NCBI GenBank assembly: GCA_023381645.1
Contig: JAMCRJ010000037.1
Coordinates: 1 to 64,000, forward strand
Reading direction: 5' to 3'
DNA: 64,000 nucleotides
Origin: Gammaproteobacteria bacterium
GTDB lineage: Bacteria; Pseudomonadota; Gammaproteobacteria; Acidithiobacillales; Acidithiobacillaceae
Positions 55,478-64,000 of the stretch are shown here, piece by piece (position 1 is the stretch's first letter; each line of letters begins with the position of its first letter). A model generated the notes under the pieces. That model did no database searches and had not been told where the DNA came from. It saw only the letters and a list, made by a program, of their open reading frames with translations. The position numbers and the translations under genes were made by a program.

Positions 55478-56489
55478 GGACATGCCCCCAGGAAGAGGGC
55501 AGCGACAGCGGCTCATCCCGCCAGGTCAGGGTGACCGCTGCCCGTGCATCGGGGGCCGCAGGCAGGATGCTGCCCACCGCCGTCAGGCGCAGGGAGAGCG
55601 TCCGGGCGGCCTCCTGTATGGCCGTCGATAAGGCAGGAGCGGCACAGAGGATCAGTTCATAGTCATCACCGCCGGTGAGGGGCCAGCGTTGCCGGCGTTC
55701 CGGGTCGGTCCGCGCCAAGTCCGCGAGTTCCGGGCTCAAAGGCAACGCATCCAGGGCGACCTGTGCATGGACGCCCGAAGCTTTCAGGATATGGCCAAGG
55801 TCGGCCAGAAAGCCGTCGGAACAATCCACGGCACAAAGTACACCACTCGACAGCGCCGCCGCGCCGAATTCGAGACGGGGCGTGGGACGCAGCCGTCTTG
55901 CCTCTAACGCGTCCCGCTGTGGTGCCGAGCAGGGAACTGCCCGCCTCTCTTGGCCGCGCTCCACCAAAGCCAGGTCCAGGGCCGCGGCCGCGTCGCCAAG
56001 AGTGCCGGTGACCCAGATCATGTCTCCGGGCCGCGCCGCGTCACGGCGCATCACCTGCTGGTCTGAAAGCCCCAATGCGGTCACGGAGAGGGTCAGCGGC
56101 CCATCCGTAGCCACCGTATCACCGCCGGCCAGGATAACACCATGCCGATCGGCGAGCGCACTCCAGCCCGTAGCGAATGCTTCCAACCACTCCCCATAGC
56201 CTTCCTCCCGCCGCGGCAGGGCCAGGCTGAGCAGACACCAGCGCGCTTCCGCACCCATGGCGGCCAGGTCGCTGAGATTCACCGCAAGGGCTTTCCAGGC
56301 AAGGTCTTCCGGGCTGACCTCGGGGAAAAAGTGACGACCGGCAACCAGGGTATCCATGGTCGCCACCAGTTGCCGACCCGCCGGGTCCAGCCAGGCGGCG
56401 TCATCACCGATACCAAGCCGCACACCACTGGCCGTCTTGCCCAGTCGGCACCGCAACTGCTCGATGAGCGCAAACTCTCCGCCCGCCAT
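55467..56489 (-). CDS. thiL: thiamine-monophosphate kinase
   Basis: 340 residues from the ATG at 56489 (CGGAGTGAAC before it). PurM-like fold: GEFALIEQLRCRL start, GIGDDAAWLDPAG with Mg-binding Asp residues, TMDTLVAGRHF, AVNLSDLAAMGAEARW, and VDCSDGFLADLGHI. Makes TPP from thiamine phosphate, which would act on the thiC riboswitch. First gene of the minus-strand run to alaS. Confidence 0.96.
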   Translation of the reverse strand: MAGGEFALIEQLRCRLGKTASGVRLGIGDDAAWLDPAGRQLVATMDTLVAGRHFFPEVSPEDLAWKALAVNLSDLAAMGAEARWCLLSLALPRREEGYGEWLEAFATGWSALADRHGVILAGGDTVATDGPLTLSVTALGLSDQQVMRRDAARPGDMIWVTGTLGDAAAALDLALVERGQERRAVPCSAPQRDALEARRLRPTPRLEFGAAALSSGVLCAVDCSDGFLADLGHILKASGVHAQVALDALPLSPELADLARTDPERRQRWPLTGGDDYELILCAAPALSTAIQEAARTLSLRLTAVGSILPAAPDARAAVTLTWRDEPLSLPSSWGHVHAL

Positions 56490-56506
56490 GTTCACTCCGG
56501 TTTGGC

Positions 56507-56531
56507 CCTTGCTTGCGCTACTATAGCAAGG
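56507..56531. promoter_or_regulatory. inverted repeat between thiL and gluQ
   Basis: CCTTGCT (56507-56513) and AGCAAGG (56525-56531) form perfect 7-bp arms 11 bp apart, with a -10-like TACTAT inside. It fills the centre of the 61-bp space between two divergent genes, so it may be an operator or overlapping promoters. No known regulator is implied. Confidence 0.4.
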
Positions 56532-56550
56532 ACACCACCTGAAGGAAGCC

Positions 56551-57441
56551 ATGCCCAGCACCCCCACCGTCGCCGGACGCTTTGCGCCCTCCCCCAGCGG
56601 CCCGCTCCATGCGGGATCACTCATTGCCGCCGTCGGCAGTTATCTCAGCGCCCGTAGTCAGGGCGGGTGCTGGCGGCTGCGCCTGGAGGATGTGGATGAG
56701 GGCCGCGTGCGTATCGGTGCCGCCGACGCCATTCTCCGGCAAGTGGAGGCCATGTCGCTGGACTGGGACGGACCGGTGCTGACCCAGTCTCCGCGCAAGG
56801 CGATCTATCAGGAAGCACTGACGGCCTTGCAGACAAAGGGCATGGCCTACCCCTGTGCCTGCACCCGTCAGGAAATCCGGGGCTTGGGCGAACGCTATCC
56901 GGGCGTCTGCCGGCAGGGCCTGGCATCCGGACGGCAGACCCGCTCCTGGCGCCTGCGAGTGCCGGACACCTTGCCCCTCTGGGAGGATCGTTTCCAAGGC
57001 TGGCAAGACACGCCCGCACCGCAGGGTGACCCCATCCTGCTGCGTGCCGACGGCTACTTCGCCTATATCCTGGCCTGTGTCGTGGACGACGGAGCGCAGG
57101 GCATCAGCGAAGTGATCCGCGGCGGCGATCTGCGCACCCTCGCCGGTACGCAGCGTTATCTGCAAAGCGTCCTGGGTCTGCCCCATCCGCAATATGGGCA
57201 CCTGCCTCTGCTCTGTAACGCCGACGGTCGCAAGCTGTCCAAAAGCCTCGGCAGCCCCGCCTGGGCGGGTGAACCCAGCCAAGCCTGGGAGGAGACCCTG
57301 CGACTGCTCGGCTGGATGACGCCCGCCGGACTGCATGGCGCCCCTGCCGTAGAGTGGCGCGACTGGGCGCTCAGCCGGATGGCCGGGGGGCAACTTCTTT
57401 ATCGTACTACCTCACTGGCCACCGCCACCGAACAACGTTAG
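56551..57441 (+). CDS. gluQ: glutamyl-Q tRNA(Asp) synthetase
   Basis: 296 residues (AAGGA before the ATG). Class I synthetase core without an anticodon-binding domain: RFAPSPSGPLHAGSLIAA (HIGH-like), LRLEDVDEGRV, zinc cysteines around YPCACTRQEI, and KLSKS (KMSKS). Attaches glutamate to queuosine in tRNA(Asp). Divergent from thiL; sfsA follows 10 bp later. Confidence 0.94.
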   Translation: MPSTPTVAGRFAPSPSGPLHAGSLIAAVGSYLSARSQGGCWRLRLEDVDEGRVRIGAADAILRQVEAMSLDWDGPVLTQSPRKAIYQEALTALQTKGMAYPCACTRQEIRGLGERYPGVCRQGLASGRQTRSWRLRVPDTLPLWEDRFQGWQDTPAPQGDPILLRADGYFAYILACVVDDGAQGISEVIRGGDLRTLAGTQRYLQSVLGLPHPQYGHLPLLCNADGRKLSKSLGSPAWAGEPSQAWEETLRLLGWMTPAGLHGAPAVEWRDWALSRMAGGQLLYRTTSLATATEQR

Positions 57442-57451
57442 GCTGAGCGTC

Positions 57452-58150
57452 ATGAACCTGCCGCCCCTCACCCCCGCCACCCTGATCCGCCGCTACAAAC
57501 GCTTTCTTGCCGACTGCGCATTGGCCAGCGGCGAGATCGTCACCGTGCACTGCCCCAACTCTGGCAGCATGCGCAGTTGCGCCGAACCCGGTCAGCCCAT
57601 CCTGATCTCCCTGAGCGGCAACCCCAAACGCAAACTGCCCTGGACCTGGGAACTCTACTGGAGCGGCACCAGTTGGGTCTGCATCAACACGCAGCGCCCC
57701 AATGCCGTAGTCGCCGAGGCCATCGCCGCGGGCGTTATACCCGCCTTGCAAAATTACGCACAACTGCGCCGCGAAGTGCCTTACGGAAGTCATGAACGGG
57801 TGGATGTCCTGCTCAGTTCCGAGGGCCGACCACCCTGCTACGTAGAGGTAAAATCCTGCACCCTGCTGGAGGATGACGGTGTGATCCGTTTCCCCGATGC
57901 CGTCAGCAGCCGCGCCCTGCGTCATCTGGGGGCATTGACGGAGGTGGTCCGCGGCGGCGGGCGCGCGGTGATGCTTTTCCTGATCGGCCGGGAAGACGGT
58001 CGGGGTTTTGCGCCCGCAGACGCCATTGATCCGGCCTATGGCAAGGCACTGCGCCGGGCACGCGCCGACGGTGTGGAAATTCTGGCCTACCGGACCCGCA
58101 TCAGTCCTGATAAAATAAGCCTCAGTGCGGCGGAACCGCTTCTCTTTTAG
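57452..58150 (+). CDS. sfsA: SfsA family protein
   Basis: 232 residues, full length. Family features RRYKRFLADCALASGE, VHCPNSGSMRSCAEPG, and the nuclease-like core DVLLSSEGRPPCYVEVKSCTL cut as D...ExK, then FPDAVSSRALRHL. First described as a sugar fermentation stimulation protein; the fold suggests DNA binding or nuclease action, and the role is unsettled. Confidence 0.94.
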   Translation: MNLPPLTPATLIRRYKRFLADCALASGEIVTVHCPNSGSMRSCAEPGQPILISLSGNPKRKLPWTWELYWSGTSWVCINTQRPNAVVAEAIAAGVIPALQNYAQLRREVPYGSHERVDVLLSSEGRPPCYVEVKSCTLLEDDGVIRFPDAVSSRALRHLGALTEVVRGGGRAVMLFLIGREDGRGFAPADAIDPAYGKALRRARADGVEILAYRTRISPDKISLSAAEPLLF

Positions 58151-58168
58151 CCGCTTCAGGAGAACAGT

Positions 58169-58978
58169 ATGTTACAGCGTAGCAAAACGTCCCCCCAAAA
58201 CAACGTCAAAACCGCAGAAGAGGTCGAAAAAATGCGGGTGGCGGGCCAGCTCACGGCCATGGTGCTGAAGATGATCGCCCCCCATGTCAAAGCCGGCGTT
58301 ACCACCGATGAACTGGACCGCATCTGCCACGACTATATCGTCAACGATCTGCAGGGCATTCCCGCGCCGCTCCACTATCAGCCCAGCCCCGAATATCCAC
58401 CCTTTCCCAAATCCGTCTGCATCTCCCTCAACCATGTGATCTGTCACGGCATTCCCGGCGAACGCGTCATCAGGGATGGCGACATGCTCAACATCGACGT
58501 CACGGTCATCAAGGATGGCTATCACGGCGACAGCAGCAAGATGTTCACCGTCGGCGAGGTGCCGTTGCGTTCGCGTCGGGTGATGGAAGTGGCCCATGAA
58601 GCCATGGTGCGTGGCATTCAGCAGGTGCGCCCCGGCGCAACCCTCGGCGACATCGGCCATGCCATACAGTCCTACGCCGAGGCGCAGCACTGCTCCATCG
58701 TCCGGGAGTTCTGCGGGCACGGCATCGGCCGCAAATTCCACGATGAGCCGCAGGTGCTGCATTATGGCAATCCCGGTGAAGGCATTGAACTGGTGCCGGG
58801 CATGACCTTCACCATCGAACCCATGGTCAATGCCGGCAAACGCTACATCAAGGCCCTGCCTGACGGCTGGACCATCGTTACCAAGGATCACAGTGCCTCC
58901 GCCCAGTGGGAGCATACCATTCTGGTTACCGATGATGGTTACGAAATACTGACCCAACTGCCCGGCGATCCCATCTGA
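58169..58978 (+). CDS. map: methionine aminopeptidase type I
   Basis: 269 residues, CAGGAGAACAGT as ribosome site. Five metal ligands are visible in order: the two Asp of NIDVTVIKDGYHGDSS, His in GHGIGRKFHDEP, Glu in FTIEPMVNAG and Glu in SAQWEHTILV. Removes the start methionine from new proteins. The map-glnD pair is typical for proteobacteria. glnD starts 2 bp after the stop. Confidence 0.97.
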   Translation: MLQRSKTSPQNNVKTAEEVEKMRVAGQLTAMVLKMIAPHVKAGVTTDELDRICHDYIVNDLQGIPAPLHYQPSPEYPPFPKSVCISLNHVICHGIPGERVIRDGDMLNIDVTVIKDGYHGDSSKMFTVGEVPLRSRRVMEVAHEAMVRGIQQVRPGATLGDIGHAIQSYAEAQHCSIVREFCGHGIGRKFHDEPQVLHYGNPGEGIELVPGMTFTIEPMVNAGKRYIKALPDGWTIVTKDHSASAQWEHTILVTDDGYEILTQLPGDPI

Positions 58979-58980
58979 GA

Positions 58981-61569
58981 ATGACGATCCGCCCCGCGCA
59001 GCCCCGGACGCCCGCTGCGTTGGGCGAAGTTCGGGGGTCTCCGCCAACCGCCATCTCGCCACAGCAGAGTGCCAGCGCTCTGCTCCACCAGCGCTGCCGC
59101 GCGGTGGACAGTACCCTGCGCGGGCTCTGGCAGAGCACAGCGGGTGCAGACACAGCGACGTCGCAAGAACTCGCCCTGGCGGCCGTAGGCGGTTACGGGC
59201 GCGGTACCCTCTTCCCCCACTCCGACATCGATCTCCTGATTCTGACCCCGCCGACGCTCACAACGGTACAAAAGGAGTTCATCGAAGGCTTCCTGACCTG
59301 CCTCTGGGACCTGCAGATGCAGGTGGGGCACAGTGTCCGCAGCGTGGACGAATGCCTGCAGGAAGCGCGTCACGATCTGGGTATCGCCACCACCCTGCTG
59401 GAATCCCGTTATCTGGCCGGATCGCGCCCATTGCTGCAACAACTGAGCGACGCGTTACGGAAAAATCCCCCCTGGCCTCCCCCGCTTTTTTTCGCCGCTA
59501 AACTGGCGGAGCAAGAAAACCGTCACGCCCGCTGCAGCGACACGGCCTTTCACCTCGAACCCAACCTCAAGGAAGGTCCCGGTGCGCTACGCAATATCCA
59601 TCACCTGCAATGGCTCGCGGCCAGTATTTTCGGGGAGGGCAGTCTGCGTCGCCTGCGCGATGAAGACATCATTACCGGCGAGGAATATCGTCAGCTCCTG
59701 CGCGCCCAGGCCCTGCTCTCCCGCCTGCGGATCGCCCTGCACCACGCCACCGGACGCCACGAAGACCGTCTGCGCCTCGATCTGCAGGTACCTTTGGCAC
59801 GGCAACTGGGCTACGCCGATCGGCCGGGACGTACCGCCGTCGAACAATTGATGCAGAAACTCTATCGCGCCTTCGCCGATATTCTGCGCATCGCCGCCAT
59901 TGCCCAAGAGAACATCGCGCAGCATCTGGCCGCACGCACACCAGCGCTGGTGGTTACCGGCCAGCGCGTCGCCCTGTCCCGGCCCCCGCTGCACCGCGAT
60001 GATATACCATTGCTCCGGCATATTCTGAGCCTGTTCCGCAGTCTGGCGGAAGACCCCCGGTGGCGCACCCTCGACGCACAGACGCAACGCCATCTGTACG
60101 CCTTGCGAAACGCCATTCACCCGCGGGATCTGGACCGTGATCCCATCGCGCAGGAGCAACTTCTCGCCATTCTCGCCCAGCCCGATGGCGCCTATCGCAG
60201 CCTCGCCATGATGCAGCAATGTGGCCTGCTGGCACGCATACTCCCCGCCTTCGGACGTATCACCGGACGTATTCAGCACGACCTCTTCCATGTGTATACC
60301 GTCGATCAGCATACCCTTTTTCTGCTCCGCAACCTCGGGCAGATCTGGACTGGCGAGGCGCCGCTCCTGCCCGTCGCCGAGGCCGCCCGGCGGCAGGTGG
60401 AAAAACCGGAGTTATTGGTGCTGGCCGGTCTCTTCCACGATATCGGCAAAGGCCGCGGCGGCGATCACTCCAAAATCGGTGCTCAGGAAGCCCGGCGTTT
60501 TGCCCGGCGTCTACGATTGTCGCCCTGCGATACAGACCTGATCGTCTGGCTGGTGGAACAACATCTGCGAATGTCCGCTGTCTCCCAGCGCCGCGACCTC
60601 GAAGACCCTCAGGTCATCCGCGACTTTGCCCATCTGGTCGGGGATGAACGCCATCTTGCCTATCTGCTGCTCCTCACCGTCGCCGACATGCGTGCCACCA
60701 ACCCGGAACTCTGGAATGACTGGAAGGGGCTGCTGCTCAGCACACTGTACCGGGCGACGGCCACGGAACTTCAGCGGGAAGACCGCCAGACCCGGGATCT
60801 TCCGCAGATCGTCTCCGATAAACAGCAGGCTGTTCTGCAGAAAATCGTCAGCACCGACCATCCACGGGTACGCACCCTCTGGCAGCAGCTTTCGGGCCCG
60901 TATTTTCTGCGTTACACAGAAGACGAGCTACTCTGGCATTGCCGGGAAATACTCCACCACAAAAGCCGGAAAGCATTGGTCGCGGTGCGGCCCCATGCGC
61001 CCGAGGGCAGTGAAGTCCTGATTTACGGCCCGGACCGACCGGGACTTTTCCAGCAGATTACCGGTGCCCTCGATCGGCAATCCCTGAACATCATCGACGC
61101 CCGGATCGATACCAGCGAGGATGGTCGCGCCATCGACACCTTCCTGGTCATCGACAACAGCCACGCCTTCGCCCACAGTGCCCAGGCCCATGCCGACCTG
61201 GCTGCCGAACTACGCGCGATTCTTGAAGGGGAAGCCGTGCGCAAACCCCGTTTTGGATTGCGCCATTGCGATCCGCGCCACCGGTTTTTTGCACACGTTC
61301 CCGCCGAGATCCGCGTGGACAATGGCGTCCTGCCCCGCTATACCCTGCTGGAAGTCCGCGCCGCAGACCACCTCGGCCTGCTCTATCAGGTCGGCGAGAC
61401 GCTGCGCGCATTGCAGCTCAACATCCACGGCGCCAAAGTCTCCACCTTCGGTGAACGAGTAGAAGACACCTTTTTCATTCTCAACGAGCGGGGGCGCAAA
61501 CTGACCGAAACCCAGGTCGGCGCGCTGATTCATGCCTTGGACGACATTTTGAATGGTGAACCCGCTTAA
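58981..61569 (+). CDS. glnD: PII uridylyltransferase/uridylyl-removing enzyme
   Basis: 862 residues, normal. Nucleotidyltransferase domain AVGGYGRGTLFPHSDIDLL (about 70-90), HD domain LFHDIGKGRGGDHSKIG (about 480), and two ACT domains at the end (VLIYGPDRPGLFQQITGAL; LEVRAADHLGLLYQVGETL). It senses glutamine and changes the PII protein to set nitrogen metabolism. No ribosome site stands out before the ATG, so coupling to map is likely. Confidence 0.97.
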   Translation: MTIRPAQPRTPAALGEVRGSPPTAISPQQSASALLHQRCRAVDSTLRGLWQSTAGADTATSQELALAAVGGYGRGTLFPHSDIDLLILTPPTLTTVQKEFIEGFLTCLWDLQMQVGHSVRSVDECLQEARHDLGIATTLLESRYLAGSRPLLQQLSDALRKNPPWPPPLFFAAKLAEQENRHARCSDTAFHLEPNLKEGPGALRNIHHLQWLAASIFGEGSLRRLRDEDIITGEEYRQLLRAQALLSRLRIALHHATGRHEDRLRLDLQVPLARQLGYADRPGRTAVEQLMQKLYRAFADILRIAAIAQENIAQHLAARTPALVVTGQRVALSRPPLHRDDIPLLRHILSLFRSLAEDPRWRTLDAQTQRHLYALRNAIHPRDLDRDPIAQEQLLAILAQPDGAYRSLAMMQQCGLLARILPAFGRITGRIQHDLFHVYTVDQHTLFLLRNLGQIWTGEAPLLPVAEAARRQVEKPELLVLAGLFHDIGKGRGGDHSKIGAQEARRFARRLRLSPCDTDLIVWLVEQHLRMSAVSQRRDLEDPQVIRDFAHLVGDERHLAYLLLLTVADMRATNPELWNDWKGLLLSTLYRATATELQREDRQTRDLPQIVSDKQQAVLQKIVSTDHPRVRTLWQQLSGPYFLRYTEDELLWHCREILHHKSRKALVAVRPHAPEGSEVLIYGPDRPGLFQQITGALDRQSLNIIDARIDTSEDGRAIDTFLVIDNSHAFAHSAQAHADLAAELRAILEGEAVRKPRFGLRHCDPRHRFFAHVPAEIRVDNGVLPRYTLLEVRAADHLGLLYQVGETLRALQLNIHGAKVSTFGERVEDTFFILNERGRKLTETQVGALIHALDDILNGEPA

Positions 61570-61609
61570 ACGATGAATTGCCCCCTCCTCCTACGACAGG
61601 CGCAAACCC

Positions 61610-62275
61610 ATGTGGTCATTCCTTTTCCCTGACGCCCGGCGGCGGCGCGACCGCGCCCTGGGCCTCGCCGGTGTCCTGCGCAGCGCCCTGCTGGTGCAAG
61701 ACATCGCGCGTAATGGCGCACAGCCCGGAGACCTGCTGCAGACCTGCATCAGGAGCGTACTGGCGCTGGACAGCAAGGACAGCCTGCGTGCCCTGGGCGA
61801 TGTCGACAGCCTGCGGCACGCTCTGGCGCTGCTCTGCCCGCTGCTGCAACGCGGTCCCGGCAACGCCCGGGAGGCCGAACTGCTGCGCTACAGCATGGCG
61901 CTGACCACCCTCGGCAAGCGCCTCCTCAAAAACCCCTCAGCCACCCGGCGCGTCCAGGAAGGCGTCGAGCAGGCCCAACGCCAGATCGCCCACTTTGCTG
62001 ACCCGATGCAACGCAGCATCGTTGCCGGGCTCGCCCAGACTTACACCGAGGCCATTGGCATTCTCCGCCCGCGCATCATCGTCAGCGGAGAGAGCCGTTT
62101 CCTGAGCGACCCGGACGATGCCGCACGCATCCGCACCCTCCTCCTCAGCGGCATCCGTGCGGCCGTTTTGTGGCGGCAGGCGGGCGGCCGTCTGCCCGCT
62201 ACCATTCTCGAGCGACACGCGCTCTGTCAGGAAGCGGAAGAATTACTCGCCACCCATCCTCAGATGACCCGGTGA
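61610..62275 (+). CDS. hflD: HflD family protein
   Basis: 221 residues. Matches HflD (YcfC) in layout: LGLAGVLRSALLVQDIARNG near the start, a TLGKRLLKN helix in the middle, and the best kept part at the end, LLSGIRAAVLWRQAGGR. In E. coli HflD is a peripheral membrane protein that affects lambda lysogeny by binding CII, and it normally lies next to mnmA/purB; here it follows glnD. An N-terminal extension of about 12 residues (FLFPDARRRRD) is not in E. coli. Confidence 0.85.
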   Translation: MWSFLFPDARRRRDRALGLAGVLRSALLVQDIARNGAQPGDLLQTCIRSVLALDSKDSLRALGDVDSLRHALALLCPLLQRGPGNAREAELLRYSMALTTLGKRLLKNPSATRRVQEGVEQAQRQIAHFADPMQRSIVAGLAQTYTEAIGILRPRIIVSGESRFLSDPDDAARIRTLLLSGIRAAVLWRQAGGRLPATILERHALCQEAEELLATHPQMTR

Positions 62276-62292
62276 TCACCCTCGATCGAGGG
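62271..62292. repeat. two adjacent perfect palindromes after hflD
   Basis: GGTGATCACC (62271-62280) overlaps the hflD stop and runs into CCCTCGATCGAGGG (62279-62292). It lies between two convergent genes. No T-run follows on either strand, so terminator function is uncertain. Confidence 0.5.
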
Positions 62293-62419
62293 CATCCCGG
62301 CGCTTGACGAGCACGTGCATGTCCTCCAAAAGTGGAGACAGGATCGCGAAGAAAATGACTTTTGCCGGCCAGTCCAGACGAAAGGCAGATGCGGAAACGG
62401 ATTTTGATGGTGAGGTCAT
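62276..62419 (-). CDS. possible small membrane protein
   Basis: A 47-codon frame from the ATG at 62419 with one hydrophobic stretch (WPAKVIFFAILSPLLEDM). A longer reading from 62470 overlaps the gene before it. The ribosome site is weak and the family is unknown. It may be a real small gene behind the transporter or chance. Confidence 0.35.
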   Translation of the reverse strand: MTSPSKSVSASAFRLDWPAKVIFFAILSPLLEDMHVLVKRRDALDRG

Positions 62420-62450
62420 TGCGGGCTCTGCGCTGTCCTGCTCTCCCCGA

Positions 62451-62651
62451 TCAATGTATACCGCGCGCAAAACCGATGGCCACCATGACCAGCATGACGG
62501 CGATATAAATGCGCAGTCCCCAGAAGGCCACCTGTATCCATCCCCGGATCGGCGCGCGGGTCAGTGGTTTGGGCTCCTGATGGACTTCATCTTCTAGAAA
62601 CGCCAGAAATTCCGGTGTCGCCGCGGAATGAAAGTCTTCTTTGGAACGCAT
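62451..62651 (-). CDS. small single-helix membrane protein downstream of the NRAMP-related gene
   Basis: 66 residues from the ATG at 62651, with GAGGAG six bases before it; the ATG at 62723 is inside the transporter gene. A soluble acidic first half (TPEFLAFLEDEVHQEPKP) and one C-terminal membrane helix (about 38-62, VAFWGLRIYIAVMLVMVAIG). It starts 10 bp after the transporter stop, so they are cotranscribed. Possibly an accessory peptide of the transporter. Confidence 0.7.
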   Translation of the reverse strand: MRSKEDFHSAATPEFLAFLEDEVHQEPKPLTRAPIRGWIQVAFWGLRIYIAVMLVMVAIGFARGIH

Positions 62652-62661
62652 ACCAAACTCC

Positions 62662-64000
62662 TCAGGCGGACGGGAAGACGACGGTATAGCCATAAACGGC
62701 ATTGGCCAGAATAAGGAAACCAACGATGGTGAACGCTGAATAATTTTGCCAGCGCCGGTTCACATAGCTTCCCATGATCTCGCGATCATTCAGCAGCATG
62801 AGCAAAAACAACATCGCCGCAGGCATGAATATGGAAGCGATCACCTGTACGGTCAGGTTCAGAAAACCCAGTGGGATTTGAGGGATCAGCACCACCAGAG
62901 CAGCCATTCCGGCGCTCAGGATGCCGGACAGATAAAAGGGCAAGGCCCGTTGCGGTCTAAGGTTCAGGCTCCGGGGCAGCTTGAGTGCCTCGCCCACCGC
63001 CCAGGAAGTGCTTGCCGTAATGGCAATGGCCGCAATCAGCCCGGACTCGACGAGGCCCAGAGCGAACAGTGCGGTTCCGACACTACCGAGGCTACTCTCT
63101 CGTAACAGATGGAGGATCGCCTGTATGTCAAACTGGGCGGTATTGAGGTGACCATACGCCAGGGTACCCGTCAGGATGACGATGGCAATGGCGATGATCC
63201 CCATGGAAAGGCTTCCGAAGGCGGTATCGGCCTGGCCACTGGGGATGTCGTTGACCGTAAGGCCCTTGTCAACCACCGAGGATTGCTGAAAAAAGAGCAT
63301 CCACGGCGCGATCGTCGTTCCGAGGTTGGCGAGTATGACATAGGTAAAGGCGCCTACCGCAGTCCCCACTGGAATGTGCCAGTTGCCCAATGCAGCAATA
63401 ACCTGGCCCCAGTCTGGGTGCGCTGCGATAGCCAGGGGCACAAATACGATATTGCCTGCGGCAATCCACAATGCCAGCCGCTCCCAGGTGTTATAATGCA
63501 GAAAGATCATGGTCCCGGCGAGAAAGATCCAGGCCACAGCGACCGAAAGGATCGGCGGCACCGAAAACACGCTCATGCCGACGCGGATACCGATAAACTC
63601 CGTCACCAGGGTCAGGATATTCGCCACAGTCAGATCCAGCAGCGAAAACACCCCCCAGAAAGCGCCATAACGCCCCCAGATCATCTCGGCATGTCCCCGG
63701 TGAGTCACCGCGCCAAGACGCACGGTCATCTCCTGCACCACATAGGCCACCGGGATCATGAGCAGCAGGAAGGGAACGAAGAAACCGATACCATACATCG
63801 CCCCGGTCTGGGCATAGGTAATCACGCCTCCGGCATCGTTGTCGGCGATCATCACCAGGATACCCGGCCCGATCAGGCTCAGAAACAGCATCAGCCTCCG
63901 CCACCAGGAGGGATGATGGCGGAGTTGATAAATCCGCCAGCGATCCTTGATGCGCTCCCGCACGTCCTCGGGCAATTGTTGCAACACATCCGCCTCGCTG
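62662..64000 (-). CDS. NRAMP-related divalent metal transporter (5' truncated by window)
   Basis: At least 441 residues from a GTG at 63987, but the frame stays open to the window edge, so the true start is probably outside. Eleven or so membrane helices. Helix 1 reads GPGILVMIADNDAGG where NRAMP proteins have DPGN, and helix 6 reads LANLGTTIAPWMLFFQ where they have the A-x-x-MPH metal site. Such changes occur in the NRAMP-related branch, some of which move Mg or act without Mn. Substrate unknown; MntH is not a safe name. Confidence 0.85.
   Translation of the reverse strand, partial: SEADVLQQLPEDVRERIKDRWRIYQLRHHPSWWRRLMLFLSLIGPGILVMIADNDAGGVITYAQTGAMYGIGFFVPFLLLMIPVAYVVQEMTVRLGAVTHRGHAEMIWGRYGAFWGVFSLLDLTVANILTLVTEFIGIRVGMSVFSVPPILSVAVAWIFLAGTMIFLHYNTWERLALWIAAGNIVFVPLAIAAHPDWGQVIAALGNWHIPVGTAVGAFTYVILANLGTTIAPWMLFFQQSSVVDKGLTVNDIPSGQADTAFGSLSMGIIAIAIVILTGTLAYGHLNTAQFDIQAILHLLRESSLGSVGTALFALGLVESGLIAAIAITASTSWAVGEALKLPRSLNLRPQRALPFYLSGILSAGMAALVVLIPQIPLGFLNLTVQVIASIFMPAAMLFLLMLLNDREIMGSYVNRRWQNYSAFTIVGFLILANAVYGYTVVFPSA

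Overview
This is a dense, GC-rich bacterial window with about 50 protein genes and no rRNA, tRNA or CRISPR array that I could see. Gene content points to an acidophilic chemolithotroph of the Acidithiobacillus type: a cytochrome bd operon joined to an ETHE1/sulfur-dioxygenase-like gene, a group 3b NAD(P)-linked [NiFe] sulfhydrogenase, osmoregulated periplasmic glucan genes, and gammaproteobacterial-style clusters (thiL-pgpA-cinA-recA-recX-alaS, map-glnD-hflD). The assignment to Acidithiobacillus is inference from gene content; no marker sequence was compared.

Layout. 0-7 kb: the 3' end of an MsbA-like ABC exporter, the glycine cleavage operon gcvT-H-PA-PB (minus strand), yajQ, molybdopterin synthase moaD-moaE, and the membrane protease gene sohB. 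7.8-15.3 kb: a type IV pilus block, pilC then minor pilins fimT-pilV-pilW-pilX and pilY1. 15.3-16.0 kb: a scar with the eroded pilY1 tail, gene debris and an IS110-type transposase remnant. 16-24.6 kb: a hypothetical gene, a DUF423 membrane protein, an NDUFA9-like dehydrogenase, the opgG-orf-opgH glucan operon, a dihydrolipoamide-dehydrogenase-like flavoprotein and a carboxylesterase.

24.6-33.4 kb is the most interesting part. A sigma-54 activator with a cysteine-bearing PAS-like domain is divergent from a textbook -24/-12 promoter. That promoter leads into an ETHE1-like gene that has lost most metal ligands, then cydA, cydB, a CydX-like gene with an extra membrane helix, a 33-codon membrane peptide and a strong terminator. 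A second -24/-12 match lies directly before opgG. After the terminator come an aldehyde dehydrogenase lacking its usual general-base glutamate, a GMC flavoprotein and a CopD-like membrane protein.

33.4-44.6 kb: thiC under a TPP riboswitch, ybiT (ABCF), a small membrane protein, a phosphohexomutase, a SWIM/SNF2 helicase and a lytic transglycosylase. 44.7-49.8 kb: hyhB-G-S-L, their maturation protease and a secreted Pro/Tyr/His-rich protein, all tightly overlapping. 49.8-56.5 kb: the thiL-pgpA-pncC-recA-recX-alaS run on the minus strand. 56.5-62.3 kb: gluQ, sfsA, map, glnD and hflD on the plus strand. 62.3-64 kb: an NRAMP-related transporter cut by the window edge, with small membrane ORFs behind it.
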